Assembly: GCA_013398175.1 (NCBI GenBank)
Contig: VZRZ01007319.1
Span: 1,486,174 to 1,550,173, forward strand
Source of the DNA: Climacteris rufus
Taxonomy: Eukaryota > Chordata > Aves > Passeriformes > Climacteridae
Direction of reading: 5' to 3'
Length of the DNA: 64,000 bases
In this document: piece after piece, positions 1-13,800 of the stretch
Layout: each line of letters starts with the position of its first letter
Position numbering within the stretch: position 1 is the first letter of the stretch
Notes under the pieces: generated by a model
What the model was told of the DNA's origin: nothing
Database searches by the model: none
Seen by the model: the letters and a program-made list of their open reading frames with translations, nothing else
Made by a program: the position numbers and the translations under genes

Positions 1-1887
1 TGTTCTACATTTAGGTTACCACTTCTCAACAACTAATAAAGGGGCAAAGGGGCTTTGTTTTTTTTTTAGCTACAGAAGTAAGCAGAGACATTATGGTATC
101 GCTGAGCAGCTCACACAGCATCTCCCCACCTTAATCTTAGAGCAGCAGCCTAGATTTGTGAGGATAAAGTGATGGCTTTTATTCCAAGATTTTTGCTGAA
201 GCTTGGGAACATTTTCAACCTGGAATAAGAATTTCCTTTTAAAAATGGCCTACTAGGGAAATAACCCCTTGTTGTCTCATCTAGCAATAATTGCATTTAA
301 TGTCATTAGGTTATTGCTCCTAATATCAGCACCAAAATTCATCAAACATGCTCCAGGTTTGCCAGTAATGACCGATTTGCAAATTGTGCTCTATATAGCC
401 TTTATGTTTATGCACACATAAGAGGTGATTCTTTCAAAATGCAGCCTTAGATGATGATACTGGGAACCTACTTACCCTAGTATAAAATATACATATAAAA
501 TATGTAAAGAGCCTGTCAGATAAACGTTCCCCTATAAAGTTAATCTTACAGGTGTCACTTAAATTACCGGTTTCGAATTTCCAAGCTTTCAATTATTCTA
601 CCCCATTGGACTTTTACGGCTTTCTAACCCAAGCCCTCACTCAGAGACACAAGGCAGCACAAAAAGTTAAAACAGCACAGGATGTGCAGGCTCAGGAACA
701 CAGTGACACCATCACTGTGCCGTCCTCCCCTCCGCTGTGACAAGTGCTTTCACTCTGTTCTCTGTGATATTCTTGATAAATCCATGAGATTTGTTGATAC
801 CAAATATATTTTTTGACTCATTTAAAAGGTTAAATCTTTTGAGTTAAAAGAACACCAAATAAACCTTTCAACAAGCACATATTAGCCTTTGCTACTCCAG
901 GCTAGGGTAATCCTCAAAAAACATGCTTGAGAAAACAGTGTACTTCTAATATGCCACATATCCCCTAGCTTCTGTAAAGGTTCATATAAATATCAACTCT
1001 TTCTACAAGTATCAGAAGCCAGTGATAAAGAGAGAAGGACCTTCTTAACAACAGCAAGACTACATAACAAAGTTTTTGTTGTCTATCACTATTTGAAATT
1101 ACAGCAGTGACTCCTTTTTGATATGACCTGTTTGAGGAAATGCCTTCTCACCAAAGGAAAGCCCAGGCAGATGTAAACAAAAGCCTCAGTTGTTTCAGAA
1201 CAAGCGAAATTTTCACTTGTTTTGAGAAGTTAAAAAAATCAGTAAACTAGGAGGAAAACTATATTCTTCTTTCTTGAATCTAGCTTGCATTACCACACAA
1301 ACAAATTCTTACGTCAAGATATTTTAAGGTCAGATTAATCATTAAGATACAATCAAGGGTCTGTCCGAAACTGGGAGGCAAAATTAGACCAGAGTTATTT
1401 GGGGGAAATGGGAGAAAAATTTATAAAGAGAACTCAAAATGAGTCAGAGGGCAGAAAGATGACTGACTGCAGTTGCTTAAAAACATGCCAGCTGTACACA
1501 AGGAAAATTGTGTTGTGAAAAAAAATTGTACATACAGCAGCTAGCAACAGTTTAATAATTTTGAGTTCTCATTGGACAAGTAAACTAAATAATTTAAGGC
1601 ACTTTCACAGCTATTGAATTGAATTTATGAGTCTGGATTGCTGATCCTGCATATGGTTCAGGGAAATCTGCACCAGTCCGTATCATTATCACCTTCAATT
1701 CTAACTCTCTTACAGTTACAGTAGTTTGTGAAATGTTCAGTGTGAAAATCAAGTTTTTTACAAAAGCAGAGCTGATGAGATTCTGGCTTTACACTTGATT
1801 CTTCACTCTTCAGTCATTGCTGCCTTTGTTTCTAATTATCTCACATTACAGAACCACAAAAGGAATCCAGAGGCAAGTGTAAATCTA
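1..1887. other. Noncoding, no recognised feature
   Basis: AT-rich unique-looking sequence. The only open frame over 60 codons (552-740) has no recognised motif. Confidence 0.6.
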
Positions 1888-1945
1888 CTGTGCTGAGTGC
1901 TGTACAGACAGCTACAAACAGTCCCTGTCCCAAGCAGCAGGAGAA
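1888..1945 (+). repeat. Possible ancient L2/MIR-like interspersed repeat fragment
   Basis: The motif 'tgctgagtgctgtacagaca' followed by 'cagtccctgtcccaa' resembles a short block common in old amniote LINE/SINE 3' regions (gctgtacaaac...cagtccctgccccaaag). Only this core is recognisable, and the family name is an inference from memory. Confidence 0.35.
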
Positions 1946-2857
1946 ACTGCAGCAAGTTTCTAAAAGGTAATAAAATAGCCACCGTTTAAGAATATTTTTC
2001 AGGGCTGGAGTGTTGATGGATTAAGTATTATATCTACTGGGGCAACATCATGTTCAATTAATAAGGTTACATTAAAATGAGACAGTGTCATCACTTCTGG
2101 AATAAAGCAGAGAAAAATCGTGTGTGTGGTGGTGGGGGAGCAGCAAAGCAACTGCTGACAATCAGCATGTAAGCATTGGAAGATAAGAAAAAAATACTGG
2201 GGCACGCTTATCAAAGATCTATAAATACAACCTAGAGAAAACTCATGGGGCCATAGCTTGAATCTATAAATACCTTCAAAATATAAATATAAATGAAGGA
2301 AGGGAATTACTCGATCTCAGCAGATGCTGAGACACAGAAGCAGGCCAACAAGGAAGGAGTTGAGACTAAGCTCAGAGCACATTTCTGAATGCTAAAAGCA
2401 GTTGGAGTCTGAAAGAGACTATCAAGGAGGGTACCATCCTGGTAATACACAAAGATGTATTCAGTGAGGCATTAGTGGGAAGAAATGCAGGCAGGGTGCA
2501 ATCTTGCAAAGAGTAGAAAGACAAGCTGGCTTCCCAAGCAACCTTTCTAGCTCCCACCTCTGTCTGGTGTCAGGAACAGGCAGAATGGATTCTCAACCCT
2601 GGGGACAGGTGTTTACAACACTCAGGCTCCTGCAGTGTAACAGTAAAGTAGTAGCTGGAGAGCAAATAACCTCAGTGGTAACAAAATAGACATGAAGCAA
2701 GACCTTTTGGAAATCAAAAGACAAACAAAATCCAAATTGACTTGGGGAATTTATGAGAGTTTTGAGGTCAACTTCACCCCAGAGCATCAAGGTTTTTTTC
2801 TTTCCTTTTGTTGAGGGGAAGCTTGTCAAGTACTGATGTGGCCACGGCCATTCTCAC

Positions 2858-3406
2858 ATGGAGATGCTGTCCTTGAAAAGCTTGGACGCACAAATCAAAA
2901 TGCAACATAGCATGAGGGACTGGCAGTCCCCCATGCCTGCCCACAGATTAGGTCTGAAGGTAGCTTGTTTTCCACACATACTCAGGGATAGGGGAGTCTG
3001 GGATCCCCAGTGTAGCATTTGGTTGGGGGAAGAGTGTAAGTATCCTTTGGGCTTCTGTAAGTCTTTGCTGGTGCTGACAGCTACAGAATGGTCAGAAGGA
3101 AGTTCAGGTTTTGGCCTTGTATGGATAAAACTGCATGCAAGAGCATTGTTATTGCAATGTGTTTTAGGAAATCATACACTTGTGGTGCTCCATGGTATTT
3201 CTGTCTCATTTATTTATATTTCAATGTCTTCTTTAAATGCAGGGTTAAAAATGCCTATTATTATACCTGAAAAAATTGGGCACATTAATACTACTACAGG
3301 ACCACTAATTTATCCCATTTCTCTTTTTTTTTACATCTATATTAGCAACTGCAATGTCGCAGGTAGAATTGTCGCATATAACACATTCGATTGTCTTGGC
3401 TACTGA
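2858..3406 (+). other. Longest open frame in the window (182 codons), coding status unsupported
   Basis: An ATG at 2858 opens a frame to the TGA at 3404-3406. No domain is recognised. The C-terminal half is hydrophobic and rich in Ile, Ser and Tyr, as AT-rich noncoding DNA gives when translated. I see no convincing splice, promoter or polyadenylation context. A frame this long is unusual but not impossible by chance in 64 kb read in six frames. Confidence 0.12.
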
Positions 3407-5739
3407 ATCCTGACTAGTGACATAATTTCAGATGTGTTACTGATACACACTCTTTTTGTAGTGCAAAATGCCAGGTTTGTTGGAGAGCAAGACAGCAGTC
3501 CTTCTCAGACCTGCCAACTCCTAAGCACCTCAGCTTCTAGCATCTTCAATGATTTCCTGAAGACCAAATCTCTTTTAGAGGCTTTGGATCCTTTAAAGCT
3601 CAACTAACTATAAACAGCATAGAAGAAGGAATAATTCTCCCAGTTAAGCCTCCCACAGAGACTGTTCTCTGTGCCAGTGTACAGATGAATGGGCTTTGAA
3701 TGCTAATTGTAACACTGTGTGTACTCTTCCTGAGCTAATCAGCTCACAGGGTACAGACAAGAAACTTTTATTATCAATTCCATTCCAGCACACAAACCCT
3801 CCTGAAATGCTTTTCCAATAGCTAATTTAGAGACCTCCCGTTGGCTTAGCTCAGGCTGTGGAAGGTTTGTAAACAAGCTGTGTTATTCAAGAGGAATTTG
3901 CTCTCTCTCACTGTCTCTCTTGATTTCCCTCTCTTGCCTAAAGTATTAAGATCTAATGGAAATAGTTGCCTAAGAGAGGGAAGCAAAGCATGCTAATACC
4001 TATTGGCAAAGGCACATGTTCAGTGTCTCAAGAGGTTTCATGTGCGACAGACAAGAAAACTCACTTGCAGACCCAAGTAGCAGTGTATCACTTGCTTTAC
4101 AAAGCAAAAAATCACTGCAAGAAAAAAATTATTTTCTTCTTTTGAGAGCAGAGTAGTCTTTATCATTACAAGTCAGGTATAAATTTGGTTTTGTCCCTCA
4201 CTTTGAAATGAGACATTCTATGTATGACCAAAGTTAGCAGTGATAACCTTCAGATATAAAACCTCTGTTGGGAACCCTGCCAACATGAGCTGCAGACAGC
4301 ATCAACAAGCTGAATGCTAAGAACTTCCCCACACCGTGTATGGCCGTTCAGATTTGTATTGAACGGGTACAGAAGTGCCACTAAAACTGAGCATTTTGCA
4401 TTGCTACAAGTGACCACAACAGCAATGTGGTGGAATCACTTTCAGACTAGATATTCTTTGCTTTTAAAACCCCAGTAAATGTACTCCTAATCTGTTCAGA
4501 AGTCTGTTCTGTTAAACAAAAAGTGCAATTTCACAGAAAGAAGCCTTCTAATGTTTCTGGCACTGCTCTGTTTTAAATCTTTGGGAAAAGAGAATGCAGA
4601 CTGTGGAAAAATGAGCTTTCTTTATAAGCTCAAGTGTGTGAATAGCTGGTAACAGTCCTCAGGGGAAAAAGAAACTTAAACCAACCACTCCTCTCACTCA
4701 TCCCCCTCTCTTCTAAAAAAAAAAAAAACCTCTACAAAAAAACCCCACCAATCCGAGAGATAACTCCTTGTTTGAGATAAAAGGAGTTTTGTAATTTAAC
4801 AATATTCTTACTAAAGAACAAAGACTTTAGTGTAGTTCAAGTGGACTTTGAGAGGCTCTTTGTAAAGGTTCCTCCTTGATGGAAGGTCATTTAATCCTAT
4901 TGTGCCTGTATTCCACTGTAACAGGCTGTTACATTGCTATTACTCTGCTGTTCTGAACTGCACCTGGGAGCTGCTGCTGTTACACATTACAGTCTGAGAC
5001 GGAGAGCTATTTGCAAGGCATTTAGAAATCCACATTGAATGGAAGTGTGGGCAATCATTTTTCTGCCATGGAATTCAGATGCAAAACAAGGACTGTGTCT
5101 TCATTCACCAAATTCCCAGTGAATGATCTGGTCTCTCTTATGGCTGAACACACCTTTAGGAAAGTAACTTCATTCTTCAGCCACTCTCTGTAATCTATTT
5201 GGTTCAGCAGTGGAGCCACATTTTTCAAAGGTCTTAATATTTGTCTTGACTAACATTTGAAATGGGACATGCAGACCAAACTCGCCTTCTGCTAAAGTTG
5301 GTAGCAGAATCCCACTTCTTCAGCCAGTGAGTAACTGTGGCTCCCACTGACAGTGTGAGTACCTCAGGAAACAGTATTCATGTCCCACATAAGTGACCCC
5401 TTTGTTTCTCATCCACATTGACTGTGCATTGTCACAGCAGCTTCTTATACAATACAAACAAAGAGTCTAAAGAGAATTTTAGAACCACATGAAAATGTCA
5501 TCATGTCTTCACTTCAGACAAGGATCTCTTACATACATTTACTTTGGCTTTTTCTCGTTAGCAAAGAGATGAAAATCTCAAGCATCTCATAGCTCATTAT
5601 TAATACATAGTCATGCTCTGCTGCTCACAAGGGAGATGGAGACACTGGCAGCAGGCCCCTTGAGACAGCAGCCTGATTATACAGACCCTGTATGTAGACA
5701 ACTCCAAGTGACTGCTTAGCATAAAGGACCAGTTACAGT
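3407..5739. other. Noncoding, no recognised feature
   Basis: No open frame of note and no recognised repeat, apart from a run of A bases near 4717-4730 and A- and C-rich text just after it. Confidence 0.6.
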
Positions 5740-6960
5740 TATTAACAACATTTGTTAGGCACCAGTAGTGTTTGTGGTGCTCTACAAGGCAAACACTGTC
5801 CTACTTTATCCTGAAGAACAACAGACGTCAAAAGACTCTTTTGAAGATGCAGAGAAAGCAACAACTTACAATGTTCCTGTTGGGTTTGTTTTCGCTTTCT
5901 GCTCTTTCTCCTATCATTAAAGGGCCTGTAAATAATAACAGAATGGTGAGGACAGGCTAGTGACAACAACTCTGGTGAAATGTGTTTTGAGGAAGAATGT
6001 GAACGAGAAAAAAAGAGATACCCACACGCTGGGAGATAACAGCAGCCAGCAAGAGTGAAGGAAAGCAAACAGAGCACTGGAGTTGGCACTGATGACTACA
6101 CAAAAGGAACAAAAGACAGAGATTTGGTCTGGTGAGGTGTTGGGATGAAGCATTTCATCTCAGAAGGGAGAGCTGGAAGATTCAATGAAATAAAAACATG
6201 GTTTGATTGTCAGGCAGAAGGTGGTTGTAGGAGCTGCATTTCTGACAAAGCAATAGGGAACAATGAAGACATGTAGAAGGTGGGAAAAGGTTAGAGGTTA
6301 TCATGAAATGAATGACACTCAAAATGAAAGAGAGTAGGATTTTTATTATATTACTTATAAATGTTTAAGGACATGGAACATCAAAATGCATTTAGGACAT
6401 GAATAGAAGGAGCCACCAGATGGATGAAGGAGGGGAAGGAAGTAGTTCAGTCATGCTGTCACACATCACTGGGGAAGGAAAAAGATGAGAAATAGACCAG
6501 GAACAAAAACTATTAGGAGAAAAGCAGGTAAGTTGGTGGGAAAAGCTTGTGACAGAGCCTTTCCATCATAATCTTGAAGACAGTAACATTTGGAGGAAGA
6601 ATGATGACAAGACGGCTCAGGGAAAGAAATGAAAGTCTCAAAGAGGGACTTGATGGGAGCAGTGGGACTTCTGCTTGAGAAAGATTTGAAAAGTCTCTTG
6701 GAAATAATTTAGTACAGACAGTCCCTCTGGCTCCTGAATTCCCTTTCAAGACATTTCATGGTGGAAGAAGCAGAAGCAAGATGTGACCTATGGTTGTGTG
6801 TACCTCACTGAACTACAGAGGGGAGAATTACAAAGTGGAACCTAAATAATTAACTTGAGCACTTGTGAAAGAAAAGAAGGAGCAGGTGGTAAGGAGACCA
6901 GGAGCTGCAGGGACACTAGACATGTCCATAACTTCTGGGGTGTACCTGAATGGACAAGGA
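5740..6960 (+). repeat. Purine-rich tract, possibly a decayed amniote LINE-type repeat
   Basis: The segment starts with 'aacatttgttaggcaccagt' and 'gtggtgctctacaaggcaaa', resembling the same old repeat family as at 1888. It continues for about 1.2 kb with a marked excess of A and G on the plus strand. Open frames on either strand here are explained by that composition. No coding signal or element boundary could be fixed. Confidence 0.3.
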
Positions 6961-9904
6961 AATGGGAAGACACAGGGAGCATGGAAAGCAACAGTTGGAA
7001 AGTTTTGATAATGAACAGTCAGCTAAGACAAAATTAGGCACCTATATTCAGATCAGTTTCTTGCCAAAGGATGACATCTCTGATGTTCAAACATGCTCTG
7101 GGTTCTTGATAAAGAAGAAGATGCCACGTGGATGCAACTATGAACTAAAGACAAAAAAGGGGAAGTAGTCAAAAATAATGCAGCCTGCAAAGCAGTATTT
7201 ACCAGCGATAAGACTAAATATATTGTTTTCTGTTATCATAGCTGAGAGGCTGCACGGTTCATCTCTTCCTTTCCATTTTGCAGATTTTGACAAGAGTCAA
7301 CACTTGCTCAAAGTAACTAAGCATCAGCATTAGATGCAATCAAAAGACAAGTTCATGCATTTGTTTAGATTCATTCCATATTTGATGGTACAAAAACCTT
7401 CTTTAAGTAATCTACAGGCCAGTACTTAGCAGATGGCATCTTGGCTGAAATCAGCAACTGGCGGATCCAGTAATTATAGGCTTAGGTACTTCAACCTATG
7501 GTTTCTGGACCCCTGAGGACACATGGATTAGTTCTAAGGAGTCTGCAAAAGCAAGAATCAGTAGGTTCAGAGTTGCTGTACAGGATGTGTATCTCCAGTG
7601 AGAAGTTTTAAGAAATCTGTAAATTAAAAGGGAATGTCCCTCTACATAGTAGTTTTCAGTTCCTTCTCTCCCCAGATCATGTGGTTGAGCTAGAGAAATA
7701 TTACATAAATGTAATTAAGCATGTGTTAGCTTCCTCACTTCTTGAGTTTTATGAAGATTTTCCTTCTCTCACTTCTTCCCCCAAGGGCATTTCATACTAT
7801 TTAGAAAGCATTTGTTAAAAGATAGATTAATCTGTATGTAAGATCCTAAGAATGAGATGAGTATCTGTGGTCTCTCTATTATTCTAGAAATAGACCACAT
7901 GCAGTACTTACCTATAGTCAAGTGACTCAATTTTAATGAGACTATCACTGTGGAGAATAAAGAAAGGATTTATACTTTACTGCCCAAAATAATGGGCAAT
8001 TACTCCTTTTTCTTTCCAAAAATGCCAATTTTATCAGCATTTATCCTAGTCCTTTATAGAATTCTCCCACTTCAGCAACTCCAAGGTTAATTTTGACTGA
8101 AAATGAACTCAGACAGGACACTGGGATTTGCTTTCAGAAAAGAGAAGGGTTATCTTAACCATAGCAGCAAGTGTTCTACTACCTCCTTTATTCTCTAATT
8201 ATTAGTTTGCTTAATAGGAAGGTCAGAGGGAGAAGGTTTGAAGATACATTGTTTCACATCAGAGGATACACTTCAGATTAAACCCTACAAGTAGTGTGAG
8301 GACCATAATAAACCCCACCGTTTTCATCTGATTGTTAATTTCTACACGACATTCTGCAAGCAAGTAGGAGCTCACTCTCCTTGCTCCAAGCCAACTAGAA
8401 GCCATTAGTTTCTCAGCAGGACATATGCTGACTTCAGTGCCCCACTACTGAATCTACACAACTGCCAGGTTGTTGCAGTGGGAGCAAAGTGAGCATGCAC
8501 TTGCCTTCAAAACATAAGAGAAATAGACTCTTTTTGTCCCTGGACAGAATTACTGTGTCCTTGCTTCTCTGATTAGCAGGAAAGGATAAATACTACTTTT
8601 AATCAGAGCAGTTAAAAAAACTGTTGGTAAGTTGCTTGAAAAAATTAATATGCATTTCAAGATTAAGAGTTATATATTTTTATTATGCCACACAATTTAT
8701 CTTTTTTTTTCCCCACAGATAGATAGCATTCTTGCTTTATACATCAAACTTAAGTTATTTTTGAGCATAAACTTATAGTCCTTTCTTCTTAAAATAGGAA
8801 CAATAGGAGACAGCAAATAAAGGTGTATAACCTTTACTGAGGAACATGCAGTTTGCTGTACACTCTTGACAAAAATGAGTGATTTCCCCAAATGCCTGAA
8901 AACCAACACTGGACTGCACAAGACAATTATATATGCTTTAATCATGGAGGATCCTCTGAATCTGCATTTTGACTGAAGGCTACTGTTTTTGACCTGAAGG
9001 CTACTTAGGAACGTTTAAAGGAAATATGTATTTATCAGAGGCAAGATCAAGTAGACAGATGGACATTAAAGGGAACAAGGTCATATTTATGCAGCTCATA
9101 TAAGTTGATCCAAGTATAACTTCAAACAGTATCACCTTTTTTCACATCTCTCTTAGAAGCAAAAATAAAATCCTTTTGATTTAATATGAAAGATGACACA
9201 TCCATCATGTCTTTGTCATGCAGCACAAACGAGCTTTCCAGCGACACTCTGCAGTAAGTTATTTCTGCTTTTTTCAATTAAAGAGAATTAAAACGCCACA
9301 TTTAATTTCTTGTAGGTAAAGGTTCATAAACGATTGGAAAGTCAGGGAAGTCTGTTGTGTAGAAAGTTCTAAAAGTCTTTGCCTTTGTTTAAGAGGCCCA
9401 CCATCTTCTACAGATAATGCCAAGAATTTGTAAGAGGACTCTCCCCTGTCCATGAGTTCAGGGGTTACTCAGAGCTTTTTCTTACCCACAGAGGGCACTG
9501 CAAGAAATAGCAAAGGATGGTATCTTTGAAAAGTGATATAGAGGCCGATACAGAGAAGGTTCTGTCTGGATGACAAATTTCAAAGTCAGAAAAACCTCAT
9601 ATACTTCCTCCAAGCCTCCAGTTTCTGCCCTTGGAATCTAAACAGCAGGATTACTGGCAGAGTAGGGGCTATGTCTGTGTCCTGGGATTAAGATGGTCAG
9701 TAAGGCATCCAAATAGAGAAGACTGCAATGTACAGCTGGCTACAGATGTAGTTTAGGTCTGGCAGGATTCATTAGTACACATCTGGACTGATCTGAGTGC
9801 TAAACATCTACCCAACGACAGCAAAGTTACATCAGAGCACTATAACTCATAAAAAGTCTTTCAGAAAACAAAGAAAAAAAAGGATCCATTTCACCTTTTT
9901 GATA
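6961..9904. other. Noncoding, no recognised feature
   Basis: AT-rich. An acceptor-like 'ttttttttccccacag' ends at 8718 but is followed by stops in the next 60 bases in its best frame, so I do not call an exon. The short tandem repeat at 8967 is listed separately. Confidence 0.55.
8967..9005 (+). repeat. Two-copy tandem repeat, about 20-base unit
   Basis: 'ttttgactgaaggctact' is followed directly by 'gtttttgacctgaaggctac'. The shared core is 'ttttgac.tgaaggctact'. It is probably a replication-slippage duplication. Confidence 0.85.
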
Positions 9905-10890
9905 CCAGTGTAGCATGGGCCAGCCAAAGGTGACACACAGTGGGGTCTTCTTGTCACTAACAAGGAAGAACTAGCTGGAGATATGGTTATCAGTAGCAGC
10001 TTTGGCAGTAGTGGCCATGGAACAGTGAAGTTCAAGGTCCTGACAGGTGTGAGGGAGGACAGTAGCAGAGTACTCAGGTGGACCTCAGTTTATTCAGGCA
10101 ACACTAAGCGGGTTCTGACGGGATGTAATTCTGAAGGGCAAGGATCTCTGCGAATCTGGTAGGTCTTTAAGGATCCTCTGAGCCCAAAAATGATCCTCCC
10201 TGATATTCAGAAGACAAGCTTGATGCTTCAAGATCAAGATGCTTCAAGACAAGATGCTTCACGAGACTTTTGCTTTGCAGGGAACTTGAAAAGAAGAAAT
10301 GGCAGTATACAGGAGGTGGAAGCAGAAACAGGCTATAAAAAATGAATTTAGAAATATTTTCTGGGCATGCAAGGACAACACTAGGAAAGCTAAAGCTTAC
10401 TCAAAGCTGGCACCTGTAAGGGCTATTAAGGGCAAGCAGAACCCTTAGTATGGAAAGAACAAACAGTGAAACCGTGGAATCATTGTTACATGGGGTGTGT
10501 GACAGCAAGCCCAAACATGGCTGAATTAACCAATGTCTTCTTTGCCTCAGTCCTCTCAAACAAGATTTCCCAGGCTTCACTCTTCAGGAAAAAGGGTTCA
10601 AGAGTAAAAACAAACAGAGAAAATAATGATTACAAGAGGCAACAGGCATAAATTGAAACAAAAGAGTTCCAGACTGGCTACTATAAGAAAAAGCTTTTTT
10701 CCCCATGGGGACAATCAGAAAGGGTAACACACTGGTCACAGATGTTTTGCAGTCTCCAGCCATGGAGTTTTCCAACACCCAACTGGTTAAATCCCTGAGC
10801 AATCTGGCCTGATCCCTCAGCTGGCCCTGCTTTGAGCAGGAGGTCACACTGGAGCCCCACCGTAGTATCATATGATTTTCTGAACATGAT
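9905..10890 (+). mobile_element. CR1 LINE, internally deleted and decayed
   Basis: A frame with breaks encodes the end of the CR1 endonuclease region near 9940-10040 (LLVTNKEELAGDM, then GHGTVKFKVL). This is followed by the endonuclease-to-RT linker near 10315-10440 (KDNTRKAKAYSKLA) and a piece that resembles the FFASVF motif near 10525-10560. From about 10680 to 10890 the text is instead the CR1 3' UTR, with the recognisable block 'gctttgagcaggagg'. The reverse-transcriptase domain that should lie between is missing, so this is either one copy with a large internal deletion or two adjacent insertions. Stops and frameshifts make it inactive. Confidence 0.75.
10222..10266 (+). repeat. Three-copy tandem repeat, 15-16 base unit inside CR1
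   Basis: Units 'gatgcttcaagatcaa', 'gatgcttcaagacaa' and 'gatgcttcacgaga' follow one another at 10222, 10238 and 10253. The array sits within the decayed CR1 at 9905-10890, so it arose after that insertion or by slippage within it. Confidence 0.85.
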
Positions 10891-13800
10891 TTTCTGACAA
10901 CCAGTCTACCCCCTGCAGCATCATGAAACCTGAAGAGTGCTGCAACTTCTTTCTTAAAATTGAGGGTTTAGATAGTGAGAACACTGACAGAACTTGCAAG
11001 AAAATGAAAGGAAAAAGCCAGATCACAGTATCTTATATGCCCTTCAGAGCCATGCAGACAAGTAGTGTCCCAGGCACCCACCTTGCTAGGTGTAAAGGGA
11101 AACGTGAAGCTAAGCACTCCCAGTGAAACAACAAACAGCTGCTGCATCTACAAGGAAAGGAAAACAAATAATATGCAGCTTTTTATTGCAGTGGTATTAA
11201 TCCTTTTATTTCCACTCACAATAAAGTTGGTAATATCAGCAAAATTTATTCTAGATTATAAGGCTGTGCAAAGATCTATATAAATCAAGTGCAGTGCTTG
11301 GATTCCTGGCAGTTGGCCAGAATAGCTCTCTGTGTAAATAAGTTGGGCTATTTCTATATTAACTACTCATGTCTATAGCTCTCTCCTGGACTATCAAGCT
11401 AGAAGATTACACTTCACTGCATGTTTCTCTGTGTGGACAAAATCTAGCAGTGGAGCTGCATTTACAGGCAATATAATATGTAAATGACATGAACTGCAAT
11501 TAAATAAATGTCCATTCTTCTAAGAGAGGTCCATTTAGGAAAGCCCTGCTGACTTTAGAAAAGGACTGTAGTTCCTAAGTTCCCAGTTGAAACAATAAAT
11601 GAACTGTGTGAGTGGTAAAGTTAGCTGGAGAAACAAACACAGAAGATTTGTTCAGTGACATAAATTAGGACTTAAAATTATCTCAATGGTTTACATAACA
11701 TTTGCTGTGCACGAATCCATTGCATGTGGTGTTTAATATTGCATATATGCTTTGGCAGATCCAGTGCAACTTTACAGTGAAGCAAGGACACAACAGATAA
11801 CAACTCTCCATGAAGCAAAAAAAATGTCATAGCTTTATTCACATACTGCAGAGGCAGTGAAATGAATTTGGTGTGTAGTAATTATTTATTTATCCGCATA
11901 TGGAATTGTTTTGTCTGTTTCTCAGATTTTGGTTTGGGGTGGTTTTTTGTTTTGTTTTTGTACATAGGTCACTGTCGCCTAATAAGAACTTAATATTTGT
12001 GAACACTGAGTACATCACTTGATGTTTTGGAGTCCTGTTCCTATTGCTTCTTGCAACACAGCTGTAGTAATAAGGAGTAACTTGAGTCGCTGATGCTGTT
12101 CAAATCAAAATAGGAAAGAAGATAACCTTGCAAATAAAATGGCATGCAAAAAAGCATGTGTTTTGTCCATGAATTATAACTGAATTGTAACTCTCTGCAG
12201 TCATTATGATAGATTTTAAAGATTTGAGGAAACTAAACATGCCCAATCGTCCTACACAGAAATCTGTGGTTAGAAGAGAGCATTGTCAGAGAGTGTTTCA
12301 GAGCCTTCACACCACCTTGCTATATGTTTGCCAACAGGACTCAATGAAGAACTTCAGTAAGCCAAAGACTTGCAAAGGGTAACCTTTGACCATGGGCACA
12401 TTACAGATAGAGCTCATGCTTCGTGAAGTTATCAAAAATCACTTAGAGTGCTGAGATCTATAGTTCTGCTTTCTCCTACATTTACTGCCATCAGCAAAAC
12501 CCACCCAAAAAATTAGAAAACAAACCCAAAGTAAACAACTCCTCCCAGAGTTACCAAGTAACAACTTTGTCCTGACTGCAGAATAGCAGGGGGAAAAGAA
12601 AGCAATCTATCCTTCCATTATGTAGATGAAGATGTGACTTCTGGAAGTCCCAGAAGGCGCAGATATAGCTTGCAGGCTTGTACTGGCCCCTTTGAGCTTT
12701 GCATGCCATCAGTGATAACAGGGCTGTTTAAACACACTTGGCTGAAGAAATAAACAGTGTTTTCTATTTAAGTGCTTAAACAGCAAGCAGCCAGTCATCT
12801 TAGTGCTGAGGGAAAGAGTCTAAGGCTTAATTTCCAGGAAGGCTGTCTGTACATCAGCAGCTATGTCAAAGGAGCAATATCTAGTTTACACAACAAAATA
12901 TCCTTGAACTATTAAGCTGCAGGCAAAGATTGCAAATCAAAATTAATTACAATCGTGTCTTGGCTGCATAGAGACAGAATAGCTGCAGCCCATTAGAGAA
13001 CTAAGAAAAGTCAACCAGGACACTGGTGAACATTTAACAGGAACTTGTATTTTGAAATGTGTAGAGTACATCACTGCAAGGGCCAGCATTTTGCAGCTTT
13101 CCCCTTAATTTGGAGTATTTTTGGTGCTGAGACCAAAATCAATTATTAACTTCTGTATTTTTTGATCATAAAAACACTCTCATAGGTAAGGATGACAACT
13201 ACCTTTTTGCTTTAACCACTTTATTCCCATTGTGAGTATCTTATGCCCTGCTCTTACCCCCAACTGTTTATTCAACCATGACTACATTTTGGGATAGGAT
13301 TATCAAATGGCTGGGATAAATTTCACTGTGATTTTTCTTGGCACAGCATTTTAAGTGAAAGCATTTGCTATTACAGACCCTGATAATGGCACCCCTAGGT
13401 ACAATACCCTATTTCAGAAGATCTGTGTTAAACATTATGAATTTCCAAATAGTTACCTCCTCGGGAACAAAATCATTAAGCTGGGTAGCCTGACTTAATT
13501 AGACTTAAATGTCATCAGTGATTCACTCTGTTTTAATAAACTCATCTGTTTTCATGTCACTTCTGTAATTTACGCCATAAAAACCCAGTCATGTTGTTCC
13601 AATGTCTCAGGAGCACAGTGAGAAACTATCTGAAAATCTTTCAGGGCTGCCTCCTCGCAGGTTTCACAACACTGTAACAGATGCAAACAGCGTCTGTGGA
13701 GGTAAAGCCTTTTCACGGAATGCATCAAGAGAGCTTTGTGGCTACTAGAAAATTTAGAGCAACAACATAAAAAAAGAGACAAGTGCTTTGGAGGAGGAGC

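Noticed and set aside
8702..8778. Acceptor-like T-rich tract ending in CCCCACAG
   Set aside because: The best following frame stops within about 20 codons and no donor is evident.
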